The notes beneath the pieces were generated by a model. That model did no database searches, had not been told where the DNA came from, and was given only the letters and a program-made list of their open reading frames with translations. 64,000 bases of DNA from Streptomyces capitiformicae (lineage in GTDB: Bacteria; Actinomycetota; Actinomycetes; Streptomycetales; Streptomycetaceae), in NCBI RefSeq assembly GCF_002214185.1, contig NZ_CP022161.1:6579486-6643485 (forward strand), given 5' to 3'. This document shows, piece by piece, positions 26,514 through 35,260 of the stretch. The first letter of the stretch is position 1. Each line of letters begins with the position of its first letter. A program made the position numbers and the translations under genes.

Positions 26514-27091
26514 CCACCGCGGTGCCGCACCAGAGCGCGTCCCCCGACGAACCGGAGCACCCCGTCGAGGACCGCCGCCACAAGATCCGCCGCAGGGCGC
26601 TCACCCTGGCGATCATCGTGCTGCTCATCGGCGTACCGGCCGGTTACCTGGTGATCTCCGCCAACCAGAGCCGGGACAGCGGCAAGGACAAGGAGGAGAA
26701 GTACTCGGCGACCGGCCTCACCGCGCACTGGCCCTCCCGGCTCCAGCAGCGCCTCTACCGGGTGCCGATCCCGCCGTACTCGATGCACGTCGCGTACTAC
26801 GAGACGAACAACTGGAGGACCAGCCGTCTGTACGTGCAGTTCTACACGAGCAACGAGGGCCTGGAGCGCTTCCTCAACCAGATCGGCATCAGCACGGACG
26901 ATCTGGAAGAGAACGAGATCGCCATCAACACCCGCGACCGGGGCATCGTCGGCTGGAAGTTCACCGGCCCCGGCCCCTGGTACGGCCTCGTCCACGAGCA
27001 GAAGAACCCCGCGCCCACCCATGACATCGTTGTGAACCGGTCGAACCCGGACCATCCGATGGTGTATCTGGTCTCCCGAACAGTGCCCTGA
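26510..27091 (+). CDS. Membrane-anchored protein coupled to the ROK kinase
   Basis: A 193-residue protein with a charged cytoplasmic N-terminus (VEDRRHKIRRRA), one membrane helix (LTLAIIVLLIGVPAGYLVIS) and an extracytoplasmic domain of about 140 residues. That domain has aromatic-rich strands (YSMHVAYYETNNWRTSRLYV, GIVGWKFTGPGPWYGLVHEQ). No family is recognised; conserved position behind the ROK kinase is typical of streptomycetes. The ATG overlaps the kinase stop. Confidence 0.75.
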   Translation: MTTAVPHQSASPDEPEHPVEDRRHKIRRRALTLAIIVLLIGVPAGYLVISANQSRDSGKDKEEKYSATGLTAHWPSRLQQRLYRVPIPPYSMHVAYYETNNWRTSRLYVQFYTSNEGLERFLNQIGISTDDLEENEIAINTRDRGIVGWKFTGPGPWYGLVHEQKNPAPTHDIVVNRSNPDHPMVYLVSRTVP

Positions 27092-27228
27092 CCTGGGCAC
27101 ATCCCTGGCCGACTGCCCCCGCGCAGAGACGTCGGGGCCGATTGTCAGACCCCGCCCGTAGAGTCGGAGACAGCTGATCAGAGCCGGAGACGGCTCATCC
27201 GACTCAAGGGCGGGAGGTGACCGGACGC

Positions 27229-30090
27229 ATGCGAGACATGGCTGTTCCCGAGGCCGACACGGCCGTTCCACCGCGTACGGCCGCCTCCGTACGGCTGGCC
27301 GCCGTCTTCCTGCCCGCGCCCCTGCCCCGCCACGGCCGGGTGGCGTTCTGGGACCCGGAGGGCGGGGAGCCGATCTCCGGCGGTCCCGCCGGTCCCGACG
27401 GCGGCACGGACCTCACGGTCGTACGCCGGCACGGCTCCGGAGTCCGCAGAAGCACCGTCCCCGCCGTGACCCTGCCCGTCGGAGAGGCCCTGCCGCTGCT
27501 GGCCGGGGCCCGGCGCGATCCGGCCGCGCACCCCGCCACGGCCTGCTGGGGTGCCGCCGCTCTGCACGCGCTGCGGCTCGTGGCCCGGGGGCGGCTGCTG
27601 CCGGGGCTGACCGCCGAGGGCTTCGACGCCTGGCGGGCGGGACCGCTCGACCCCGACGACATCGCGCACCTCAGGGCCGTCGCCGCAGCCCTGCCGTACG
27701 AGGGCCATGCCGTGCCGCTGCCCGGCAAGGGGCCCCTCCGGCTGCCCGAGCCGGAGGCGCTGATGCGGTCCTTCCTGGACGCGGTAGCCGACACCCTTCC
27801 GCGCGGCCCGGCGGCGCCGTACGTCTCCGGGAAGCCGTTCGCGGCGAGTGCCGGGCAGCGGCTGCCCGCCGCGCGCGACTGGGCGGCCGAGGTCGCCGCG
27901 GGCATGGACGCGGGCGTACGGATCTCACTGCGGCTCGACCTGTCTGCGTATTCGGTGTTTGACCCGTTCGACGACAGCGAAGGCGGACGACGCGCGGGCG
28001 CGGCCGTGGTGCAGGTGCACAGCCTCGCCGACCCGACGCTCGTCGTCGACGCGGCCGCGCTGTGGGCGGGGGACGCGGACGCGGCGTTCGGGCCCCGCGC
28101 ACGCGTGGACGCGGCCCTGGCCGTACGGCGCGCGGCCCGGGTCTGGCCACCGCTGGACCGGCTCGCCGAGCAGGATGTGCCCGATGTCCTCGCCCTCTCC
28201 GAGGAGGAGCTCTCCGACCTGCTGGGCGTCGCCGCGACCCGGCTCGGCGCGGCGGGGGTCGCCGTGCACTGGCCCCGGGACCTGGCCCACGACCTGAGCG
28301 CCCGGGCCGAGGTGCGCCCGGCGCCCGGTTCGGCCACGGACGGCACCGGCTTCTTCGAGAGCGAGGAACTGCTTCGGTTCCGCTGGCAGTTGGCGCTCGG
28401 CGGCGACCCGCTCACCGAGGCCGAGATGGACACCCTCGCCGAGGCCCACCGCCCGGTCGTCCGCCTGCGCGACCAGTGGGTCCTCGTCGACCCGGCCCTC
28501 GTCCGCAAGGCCCGCAAACGCGAACTGGGCCTGCTCGACCCGGTGGACGCCCTGTCCGTGGCCCTCACCGGTACCGCCGAGGTCGACGGGGAGACGGTGG
28601 AGGCGGTGCCGGTCGGGGCACTGGCCGCACTGCGGGACCGCCTGACGGCCGGCATCGGCACGGTGGACCCACCGCCGGGCCTCGCCGCCACCCTGCGCGA
28701 CTACCAACTCCGGGGCCTGGCCTGGCTGGACCTCATGACCTCCCTCGGCCTCGGCGGCTGCCTCGCCGACGACATGGGCCTCGGCAAGACGATCACCGTC
28801 ATCGCCCTGCACCTGCGCCGCTCCCGCCCGCAGCCCACGCTGGTCGTGTGCCCCGCGTCCCTGCTGGGCAACTGGCAGCGGGAGATCACCCGTTTCGCCC
28901 CCGGAGTGCCCGTACACCGCTTCCACGGCCCCGACCGCACCCTGGAGAGCCTCGACGGCGGCTTCGTCCTCACCACGTACGGCACGATGCGCTCGACGGC
29001 TGCCCGGCTCGCCCAGCAGGAGTGGGGCATGGTCGTCGCCGACGAGGCCCAGCACGTCAAGAACCCTTACTCGGCGACGGCGAAAGCCCTGCGCACGATC
29101 CCGACACCGGCGCGGGTCGCCCTCACCGGCACGCCCGTCGAGAACAACCTCTCCGAACTCTGGGCCCTCCTCGACTGGACCACCCCCGGCCTGCTCGGTC
29201 CGCTGAAGTCCTTCCGCGCCCGCCACGCCCGCGCCGTGGAGAACGGCGAGGACGAGGAGGCCGTGACCCGCCTCGCCCGCCTGGTCCGACCCTTCCTCCT
29301 CCGCCGCAAGAAGTCCGACCCGGGCATCGTCCCCGAACTCCCGCCCAAGACCGAGACCGACCACCCCGTCCCGCTCACCCGCGAACAGGCCGCGCTGTAC
29401 GAGGCGGTGGTGCGGGAGTCGCTGCTGGCCATCGAGACGGCGGAGGGGATCGCCCGCCGGGGGTTGGTCCTGAAACTCCTGGGCGCCCTGAAGCAGATCT
29501 GCGACCACCCGGCGCTGTATCTGAAGGAGGAGGCCGCCGGTGCGGTGGACCGGCTGCCCGTCCGCTCCGGCAAACTGGCTCTCCTGGACGAGCTGTTGGA
29601 CACACTCCTCTCCGAGGACGGCTCGGCACTGGTCTTCACCCAGTACGTCGGCATGGCCCGCCTGATCACCGCGCACCTCGCCGCACGAGCCGTCCCGGTC
29701 GAGTTGCTGCACGGCGGTACGCCGGTCAAGGACCGCGAAGCGATGGTGGACCGCTTCCAGAGTGGGACGACACCGGTACTGGTCCTCTCCCTGAAGGCGG
29801 CGGGCACGGGCCTGAACCTCACCCGCGCCGGCCACGTCATCCACTTCGACCGCTGGTGGAACCCCGCCGTCGAGGAACAGGCCACAGACCGCGCCTACCG
29901 CATCGGCCAGACCCAGCCCGTCCAGGTCCACCGCCTCATCACCGAGGGCACCATCGAAGACCGCATCGCCGAAATGCTGGAATCCAAGCGAGCCCTCTCC
30001 GACGCCGTCCTCGGCTCCGGCGAGGCCGCCCTCACAGAACTGACCGACCGCGAACTGACGGACCTGGTGTCGCTGCGGAGGTCGGCATGA
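27229..30090 (+). CDS. SNF2/SWI2-type DEAD/DEAH helicase
   Basis: About 953 residues from ATG 27229, 11 bases after GGGAGG. The N-terminal half (about 1-470) is the SNF2-associated region of bacterial SNF2 proteins. The ATPase core follows: DYQLRGLAWLDLM, Walker A CLADDMGLGKTITVIALHLR (about residue 513), the DEAQ box VVADEAQHVKN (about 605), and TGTPVENNLSELWALLDW. The second lobe has ALVFTQYVGMARLI, LSLKAAGTGLNLTRAGHVIH and ATDRAYRIGQTQPVQVHRLI. It is a dsDNA translocase rather than a classical unwinding helicase. The SWIM-domain gene overlaps by 4 bp, suggesting a working pair. Confidence 0.95.
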   Translation: MRDMAVPEADTAVPPRTAASVRLAAVFLPAPLPRHGRVAFWDPEGGEPISGGPAGPDGGTDLTVVRRHGSGVRRSTVPAVTLPVGEALPLLAGARRDPAAHPATACWGAAALHALRLVARGRLLPGLTAEGFDAWRAGPLDPDDIAHLRAVAAALPYEGHAVPLPGKGPLRLPEPEALMRSFLDAVADTLPRGPAAPYVSGKPFAASAGQRLPAARDWAAEVAAGMDAGVRISLRLDLSAYSVFDPFDDSEGGRRAGAAVVQVHSLADPTLVVDAAALWAGDADAAFGPRARVDAALAVRRAARVWPPLDRLAEQDVPDVLALSEEELSDLLGVAATRLGAAGVAVHWPRDLAHDLSARAEVRPAPGSATDGTGFFESEELLRFRWQLALGGDPLTEAEMDTLAEAHRPVVRLRDQWVLVDPALVRKARKRELGLLDPVDALSVALTGTAEVDGETVEAVPVGALAALRDRLTAGIGTVDPPPGLAATLRDYQLRGLAWLDLMTSLGLGGCLADDMGLGKTITVIALHLRRSRPQPTLVVCPASLLGNWQREITRFAPGVPVHRFHGPDRTLESLDGGFVLTTYGTMRSTAARLAQQEWGMVVADEAQHVKNPYSATAKALRTIPTPARVALTGTPVENNLSELWALLDWTTPGLLGPLKSFRARHARAVENGEDEEAVTRLARLVRPFLLRRKKSDPGIVPELPPKTETDHPVPLTREQAALYEAVVRESLLAIETAEGIARRGLVLKLLGALKQICDHPALYLKEEAAGAVDRLPVRSGKLALLDELLDTLLSEDGSALVFTQYVGMARLITAHLAARAVPVELLHGGTPVKDREAMVDRFQSGTTPVLVLSLKAAGTGLNLTRAGHVIHFDRWWNPAVEEQATDRAYRIGQTQPVQVHRLITEGTIEDRIAEMLESKRALSDAVLGSGEAALTELTDRELTDLVSLRRSA

Positions 30091-32192
30091 GCGGGATCGA
30101 GAAGGAGCCGGAGGCCGTGGAGGGCACGGCTGGGGAGGCGACGCACGAGGGAAGGGCAGGCGCGGGCGTGCCGGACTCCGGGGCCGGGGCACGTCCCGCC
30201 GACGCGGCTCGCCAGGCGTTGCGCGCGGCCCGGGAAGGGGTTCGTGGAGGGCCTGAGGGCGCCGACCGCCGGGACTCGGCTTCGGCGCCGCGTGTCGGTG
30301 TGGCCCGGGTTCGCGGGGCGGGCCGCCCGGGTGATGTGGCGCGGGAGGCGTTGCGGAGGGCCGTGGAGTCCAAGGCGGCCGGTTCTGAGGAGCCGGTGGG
30401 CGAGGATGCTCCCGCCGAGCCGACAGGTATCCGAGCCGGGGAGGGTGCCCCGCCCGGTGCACCGTCGGCTTCCCGACCCGGCGCCCGTCCTGGGGACATC
30501 GCCAGGAAGGCCCTGCGGGTCGCACGCGACGCGGCCGAGCGGGCTAGAACGGAGGCCGAGTACGCCGAGGACAGGGAACCCAAGGCCCCCCGCCGAGCGG
30601 CCGGTTCGCCGCCACCCCGCGCCCGGGGCTCCCGGACACGACAGGACCCGCCGGGCGACACCTTGGCCCGCGCCGGGGCAGACCGGGCCCGTGACGTCCA
30701 CGAACTGCTCGCCGGTGCCTTCGAGTTGCCCTCGGAGGGGCCCGCCCCCGACGAGCCGGCACACGACTCCGCCAGCCCTGCCTCCGCCAGCCATGCCTCC
30801 GACGGCCCCACCCACGCCTCCGAGCGGCCCGACCCCGACACCCCCGACCACTCCAGTGCCGTCGAGGCCGAGGTAATCCCCCGCGTCCCCCGCACCATGC
30901 CCGCCCCTTCCCGAGACGGGGAGCTGCGTCGTACGTTCCCGGCCTTCCCGCCGCGCCCCTCGGCCGAGGGAGGGTTCGCGGAGAGTTGGTGGGGCAACGC
31001 GTGGGTCGCGGCTCTGGAAGAAGGCGCCCTGGACGCGGCTCGGCTCGCACGCGGGCGGGCGTATGCCGACAAGGGGCACGTGGACGCGATCACCGTGACG
31101 CCGGGGTTGGTGCTGGCGTACGTACACGGAAGCCGTCCCCGGCCGTACCGAGTGCAGCTACGGCTGCGCACGCTGGACGACGACGAATGGGACCGCTTCC
31201 TCGACGCGGCGGCCGAACGACCGGCACACATCGCCGCACTGCTGGACAAACAGATGCCCGAGGCCCTCGCCGGAGCGGGCACCCGAACCGGCACCGGCAC
31301 CCCACGCGCCGTACGCCTGCTGCCCGGCCCCCGTGAGCTCGACCCCCATTGCAGTTGCCCCGACTTCGGGCACCCCTGCAAGCACGCGGCGGCGTTGTGC
31401 TACCAGACCGCGCGGCTGCTGGACGAGGACCCGTTCGTGTTGCTGCTTCTGCGGGGCCGGGGCGAGCGTGAGTTGCTCGACGCGCTGTCCCGGCGCAACG
31501 CCGCCCGTGCGGCCCGCGCCGCCCAGGAGCAGGAGCCCGCACCGCTCCCCGGCGTCCGGGCCCGTGACGCGCTCGCCCCGCGCACGCTCCCGCCGCTGCC
31601 CGCCCCGTTGCCTCCGCCGCCGCATCCGGCACAACCTCCGGTGTATCCGGGCGCGCCCGGCGGCCCCGACCCGTTCGCGTTGGACCAGTTGGCCACCGAC
31701 GCGGCCGCCCGCGCGCATGCGCTGCTCACCACCGGACGTGATCCGGTGGCGGAGCTGACGCTCTGGCAGGACGCGGTACGGCTGGCCGCCGCCCGGCCCG
31801 GCTCCGGTCTCACCGCCACGACCCGCGCCCTGTACTCGTCGCTGGCCGCCGCCACCGGCCGCACCCCGACCGACCTGGCCAGGGCCGTCGCCGCCTGGCG
31901 TCAGGGCGGCCTCGAAGGGCTCGCCGTCCTGGAGGAGCCCTGGGACCCGCCGGCGGGCCGTTTCGACCGCGCCCGCCCCCTGCTGCTCGCCGCCGACCTC
32001 CCAGCGTTCCGGCCCTCGCGCAACCACCTCACCCACCCGCACGGCCATGTCCAACTCCGCCTGGGCCGCGACGGGTTGTGGTACGCCTACGAGTCCGACC
32101 CGGGCCACGACGACTGGTGGCCGAGAGGCACCCCTGACCTCGACCCGGTGGGCGCACTCACCGGCATAGGCACCACCGACGACGACCTCTGA
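30087..32192 (+). CDS. SWIM zinc-finger protein partnered with SNF2 ATPase
   Basis: A 701-residue protein translationally coupled (ATGA) to the SNF2 gene. Residues 1-280 are low-complexity and probably disordered; they contain three copies of a motif like ARPGDIARKALRVAR near residues 35, 79 and 133. A conserved domain starts at about 290 (RTFPAFPPRP, then ESWWGNAWVAALEEGALDAA). The SWIM motif CxCxnCxH is PHCSCPDFGHPCKHAAALCY (about 420). A helical C-terminus follows with a Pro-rich insert. SWIM domains bind DNA or proteins through zinc; with SNF2 a role in DNA repair or transcription is plausible. Confidence 0.9.
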   Translation: MSGIEKEPEAVEGTAGEATHEGRAGAGVPDSGAGARPADAARQALRAAREGVRGGPEGADRRDSASAPRVGVARVRGAGRPGDVAREALRRAVESKAAGSEEPVGEDAPAEPTGIRAGEGAPPGAPSASRPGARPGDIARKALRVARDAAERARTEAEYAEDREPKAPRRAAGSPPPRARGSRTRQDPPGDTLARAGADRARDVHELLAGAFELPSEGPAPDEPAHDSASPASASHASDGPTHASERPDPDTPDHSSAVEAEVIPRVPRTMPAPSRDGELRRTFPAFPPRPSAEGGFAESWWGNAWVAALEEGALDAARLARGRAYADKGHVDAITVTPGLVLAYVHGSRPRPYRVQLRLRTLDDDEWDRFLDAAAERPAHIAALLDKQMPEALAGAGTRTGTGTPRAVRLLPGPRELDPHCSCPDFGHPCKHAAALCYQTARLLDEDPFVLLLLRGRGERELLDALSRRNAARAARAAQEQEPAPLPGVRARDALAPRTLPPLPAPLPPPPHPAQPPVYPGAPGGPDPFALDQLATDAAARAHALLTTGRDPVAELTLWQDAVRLAAARPGSGLTATTRALYSSLAAATGRTPTDLARAVAAWRQGGLEGLAVLEEPWDPPAGRFDRARPLLLAADLPAFRPSRNHLTHPHGHVQLRLGRDGLWYAYESDPGHDDWWPRGTPDLDPVGALTGIGTTDDDL

Positions 32193-32405
32193 CCACCGTC
32201 GCACCCCTCCCGACCCCACCAGCGCGACACGCGGGGACGCTTGTTCGACACCGTGATTCCCCCTCCGGCACCGGCGGCGCGGGGCGGCCATGACCTGCGC
32301 TTCGGTGAAGAGGATGTGTGAGTTGCCCGCTGATGTTCGGGAGCCGTCTGGGCGGATTCGGGGCCCTGGGGTGGAGCACCAAGGATGGGACGTTAGCGTG
32401 GAGCG

Positions 32406-33737
32406 GTGAGTGAGACGACGACCCCCGCCCTCCAGTACCGCTTCGACGGGCCGGACGACGCCCCGGTCCTGATCCTCGGGCCCTCGCTCGGCACGACGTG
32501 GCACATGTGGGACCGGCAGATCCCGGAGCTGACCAAGCAGTGGCGGGTCTTCCGGTTCGACCTGCCTGGCCACGGCGGCGCGCCCGCGTACCCCGGCGGC
32601 TCGGTCACCGAGCTGGCCGCCAGGCTCCTTGCCACCCTCGATGCCGTCGGCGTCCAGCGGTTCGGCTACGCGGGCTGCGCGCTCGGCGGCGCCATCGGGG
32701 CCGAGCTCGCGCTGCGCCACCCCGACCGCCTCGCCTCCCTCGCGCTGATCGCCGCCTCGCCCCGTTTCGGCACGGCCGACGAGTTCCGCCAGCGCGGCGT
32801 GATCGTACGGACGAACGGCCTCGACCCCATCGCCCGTACGTCCCCGGACCGCTGGTTCACCGCGGGGTTCGCGGCGGCTCAGCCCGCGATCACCGAGTGG
32901 GCCGTGCAGATGGTCCGCACCACCGACCCCGGTTGCTACATCGCCGCCTGCGAGGCACTCGCCTCGTTCGACGTGCGCGCCGAGCTCGGCCGGATCGGCG
33001 TCCCCACGCTCGTCCTCGTCGGCTCCGACGACCAGGTCACCGGCCCCGCCGAGGCCCGTACGCTCGTCGCGGGCATCCCGGACGCCCGCCTCGCTGTCGT
33101 CCCCGGCGCCTCGCACCTCGTGCCGGTCGAGCAACCCGCCGCGGTCACCGACCTCCTCGTACGCCACTTCTCCACGGCCTGGCAGCCCGCCTACGACTCC
33201 ACCACCGGCCAGATCGCGATCCCGGCGGCGCCCGTCAAGCCGGTCCTCGCCGCCGTCCCGCATCAGACCGCGCAGACCGCGCCGCAGCCGGGACCGCAGA
33301 CCGGTCCGGTGGCAGAGATCGCCCCGGCCGCCGTGCAACCCGTGGCAGAGGGCAGACCCGACCCGTACGACGCCGGGCTCAAGGTCCGCCGCGAGGTGCT
33401 CGGCGACGCGCACGTCGACCGGGCGCTGGCCTCGGCGGACGAGTTCTCCGGCGACTTCCAGGAGTTCATCACCCGCTACGCCTGGGGCGAGATCTGGGAC
33501 AGGCCCGGCCTCGACCGCCGCTCCCGCAGCTGCGTCACGCTGACGGCCCTGGTCGCCGGCGGGCACATGGACGAGCTCGCCTTCCACACCCGGGCGGCCC
33601 TCCGTAACGGCCTCACCCCGAACGAGATCAAGGAAGTCCTCCTCCAGGCCGCCGTCTACTGCGGTGTACCGGCCGCGAACAGCGCGTTCAAGGTCGCCCA
33701 GCAGGTGATCCGCGAGGAGACCACCCCCGAGGAGTGA
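32406..33737 (+). CDS. pcaL: PcaL-like fusion: enol-lactonase / carboxymuconolactone decarboxylase
   Basis: A 443-residue fusion protein. Residues 1-260 are an alpha/beta hydrolase resembling 3-oxoadipate enol-lactonase (LILGPSLGTTWHMWDRQIPE, FRFDLPGHGG). A Pro/Gln/Ala linker of about 50 residues follows. Residues 315-443 are a carboxymuconolactone decarboxylase (RREVLGDAHVDRALAS, SCVTLTALVAGGHMDELAFH, GLTPNEIKEVLLQAAVYCGV). This PcaL arrangement belongs to the beta-ketoadipate pathway of actinobacteria. The nucleophile elbow reads GCALGG, so the expected Ser is Ala92 here, although the Asp (VGSDDQ) and His (GASHL) remain. No other pca gene is adjacent. Confidence 0.88.
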   Translation: MSETTTPALQYRFDGPDDAPVLILGPSLGTTWHMWDRQIPELTKQWRVFRFDLPGHGGAPAYPGGSVTELAARLLATLDAVGVQRFGYAGCALGGAIGAELALRHPDRLASLALIAASPRFGTADEFRQRGVIVRTNGLDPIARTSPDRWFTAGFAAAQPAITEWAVQMVRTTDPGCYIAACEALASFDVRAELGRIGVPTLVLVGSDDQVTGPAEARTLVAGIPDARLAVVPGASHLVPVEQPAAVTDLLVRHFSTAWQPAYDSTTGQIAIPAAPVKPVLAAVPHQTAQTAPQPGPQTGPVAEIAPAAVQPVAEGRPDPYDAGLKVRREVLGDAHVDRALASADEFSGDFQEFITRYAWGEIWDRPGLDRRSRSCVTLTALVAGGHMDELAFHTRAALRNGLTPNEIKEVLLQAAVYCGVPAANSAFKVAQQVIREETTPEE

Positions 33738-33772
33738 GAGCGGGGGTGGGCGGCCGGGGGCAGGATGGAGCC

Positions 33773-34414
33773 ATGAAGCTCACGCTCACGAAGAAGTCGC
33801 ACGCCTGCGTCCGTCTGGAGAAGGACGGACGCACGCTCGTCATCGATCCCGGTGCCTTCAGCGAGGAGGACGCCGCGGTCGGCGCGGACGCCGTCCTGGT
33901 CACGCACGAGCACCCCGACCACTTCGACGAGGGACGGCTCCGCGCGGCCCTGGACGCCAACCCGGCCGCCGAGATCTGGACCCTGCGGTCCGTCGCCGAG
34001 AAGATCTCCGCCGCCTTCCCGGGCCGGGTGCACACCGTCGGCCACGGCGACACGTTCACCGCCGCGGGCTTCGACGTCCAGGTCCACGGCGAACTCCACG
34101 CCGTCATCCACCCGGACATCCCGCGCATCACCAACGTCGGCTACCTCATCGACGGCGGCCGCGTCTTCCACCCCGGCGACGCCCTCACCGTCCCCGACCA
34201 CGCCGTGGAGACGCTGATGCTCCCCGTCATGGCCCCCTGGAGCAAGATCTCCGAGGTCATCGACTACGTCCGCGAGGTGAAGCCGCGACGCGCGTACGAC
34301 ATCCACGACGCCCTCCTCACCGACCTCGCCCGCCCGATCTACGACCGCCAGATCGGCGCCCTCGGCGGCGCGGAACACCTGCGGCTCACCCCCGGCACCT
34401 CGGCCGACCTCTGA
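33773..34414 (+). CDS. Metallo-beta-lactamase-fold hydrolase
   Basis: A 213-residue protein of the UlaG/YtnP-like MBL fold. ATG 33773 follows GGATGGAG. The metal signature HxHxDH appears as VLVTHEHPDHFDEGRLRAAL, further ligands are in QVHGELHAVIHPDIPR and the GRVFHPGDAL loop, and the C-terminal His in AYDIHDALL. Members hydrolyse lactone, phosphodiester or ester bonds in the cytoplasm; the substrate is not predictable. It lies 35 bp after pcaL on the same strand and could share its transcript. Confidence 0.88.
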   Translation: MKLTLTKKSHACVRLEKDGRTLVIDPGAFSEEDAAVGADAVLVTHEHPDHFDEGRLRAALDANPAAEIWTLRSVAEKISAAFPGRVHTVGHGDTFTAAGFDVQVHGELHAVIHPDIPRITNVGYLIDGGRVFHPGDALTVPDHAVETLMLPVMAPWSKISEVIDYVREVKPRRAYDIHDALLTDLARPIYDRQIGALGGAEHLRLTPGTSADL

Positions 34415-34465
34415 GCGAGGACGGGCCGGGGCGGCGTTGTCGGACCCGGCCGGTAAGTTGTGGGC

Positions 34466-35245
34466 ATGCGTATCGCCACCTGGAACGTGAACTCGATCAC
34501 CGCCCGCCTCCCGAGGCTTCTGGCCTGGCTGGAGAGCAGCAACACGGACGTGCTCTGCCTCCAGGAGGCCAAGATCGCCGAGGACGGCTTCCCGTTCGAA
34601 GCGCTGCGCGAGAAGGGCTACGAGGCCGCGGTGCACGCCACGGGCCGGTGGAACGGCGTGGCGGTGATCTCCCGCACAGGCATCGAGGACGTGGTCAAGG
34701 GCCTGCCCGGCGACCCCGGCTACGACGGCGTGGTGGAGCCCCGCGCGATCTCCGCGACCTGTGGCCCGGTCCGCGTCTGGTCGGTGTACGTGCCGAACGG
34801 CCGCGAGGTCGACCACCCGCACTACGCCTACAAGCTCCAGTGGTTCGAGGCCCTCAAGGCCGCCGTAGCGGGCGACGCCGCCGGCAGCCGCCCCTTCGCC
34901 GTCATGGGCGACTACAACGTGGCGCCGACGGACGACGACGTGCACGATGTCGCCGCCTTCGAGGGCCTCACCCATGTCACCCCCGCCGAGCGCGCCGCCC
35001 TCGCCTCCCTCCGCGAGGCCGGTCTCTCCGACGTCGTTCCGCGCCCCCTCAAGTACGACCACCCCTTCACGTACTGGGACTACCGCCAGCTCTGCTTCCC
35101 CAAGAACCGAGGCATGCGCATCGACCTGGTGTACGGCAACGAACCGTTCGCGAAGGCGGTCAAGGACGCGTACGTGGACCGCGAGGAGCGCAAGGGCAAG
35201 GGCGCCTCGGACCACGCGCCGGTCGTCGTCGACCTGGACGTCTAG
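34466..35245 (+). CDS. xthA: Exodeoxyribonuclease III
   Basis: A 259-residue AP endonuclease/3'-5' exonuclease of base-excision repair. The ATG at 34466 begins MRIATWNVNSITARL. Active-site motifs are LCLQEAKIAEDGFP (metal Glu), WSVYVPNGR (Tyr), VMGDYNVAPTDDDV (Asp/Asn), RQLCFPKNRGMRIDLVY and the end GASDHAPVVVDL (Asp-His). Length matches the XthA family. It is followed 15 bp later by a convergent SGNH hydrolase. Confidence 0.95.
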   Translation: MRIATWNVNSITARLPRLLAWLESSNTDVLCLQEAKIAEDGFPFEALREKGYEAAVHATGRWNGVAVISRTGIEDVVKGLPGDPGYDGVVEPRAISATCGPVRVWSVYVPNGREVDHPHYAYKLQWFEALKAAVAGDAAGSRPFAVMGDYNVAPTDDDVHDVAAFEGLTHVTPAERAALASLREAGLSDVVPRPLKYDHPFTYWDYRQLCFPKNRGMRIDLVYGNEPFAKAVKDAYVDREERKGKGASDHAPVVVDLDV

Positions 35246-35260
35246 GCCACGTCCAGGCCG

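Noticed and set aside
27925..30525. An 866-codon minus-strand reading frame opposite the SNF2 gene
   Set aside because: Same GC artefact; the plus-strand gene has all SNF2 motifs in order.
27229..32192. SNF2-SWIM pair as a phage-defence island
   Set aside because: The gene order with the ROK kinase looks like conserved chromosome, and no nuclease or other defence gene is adjacent.
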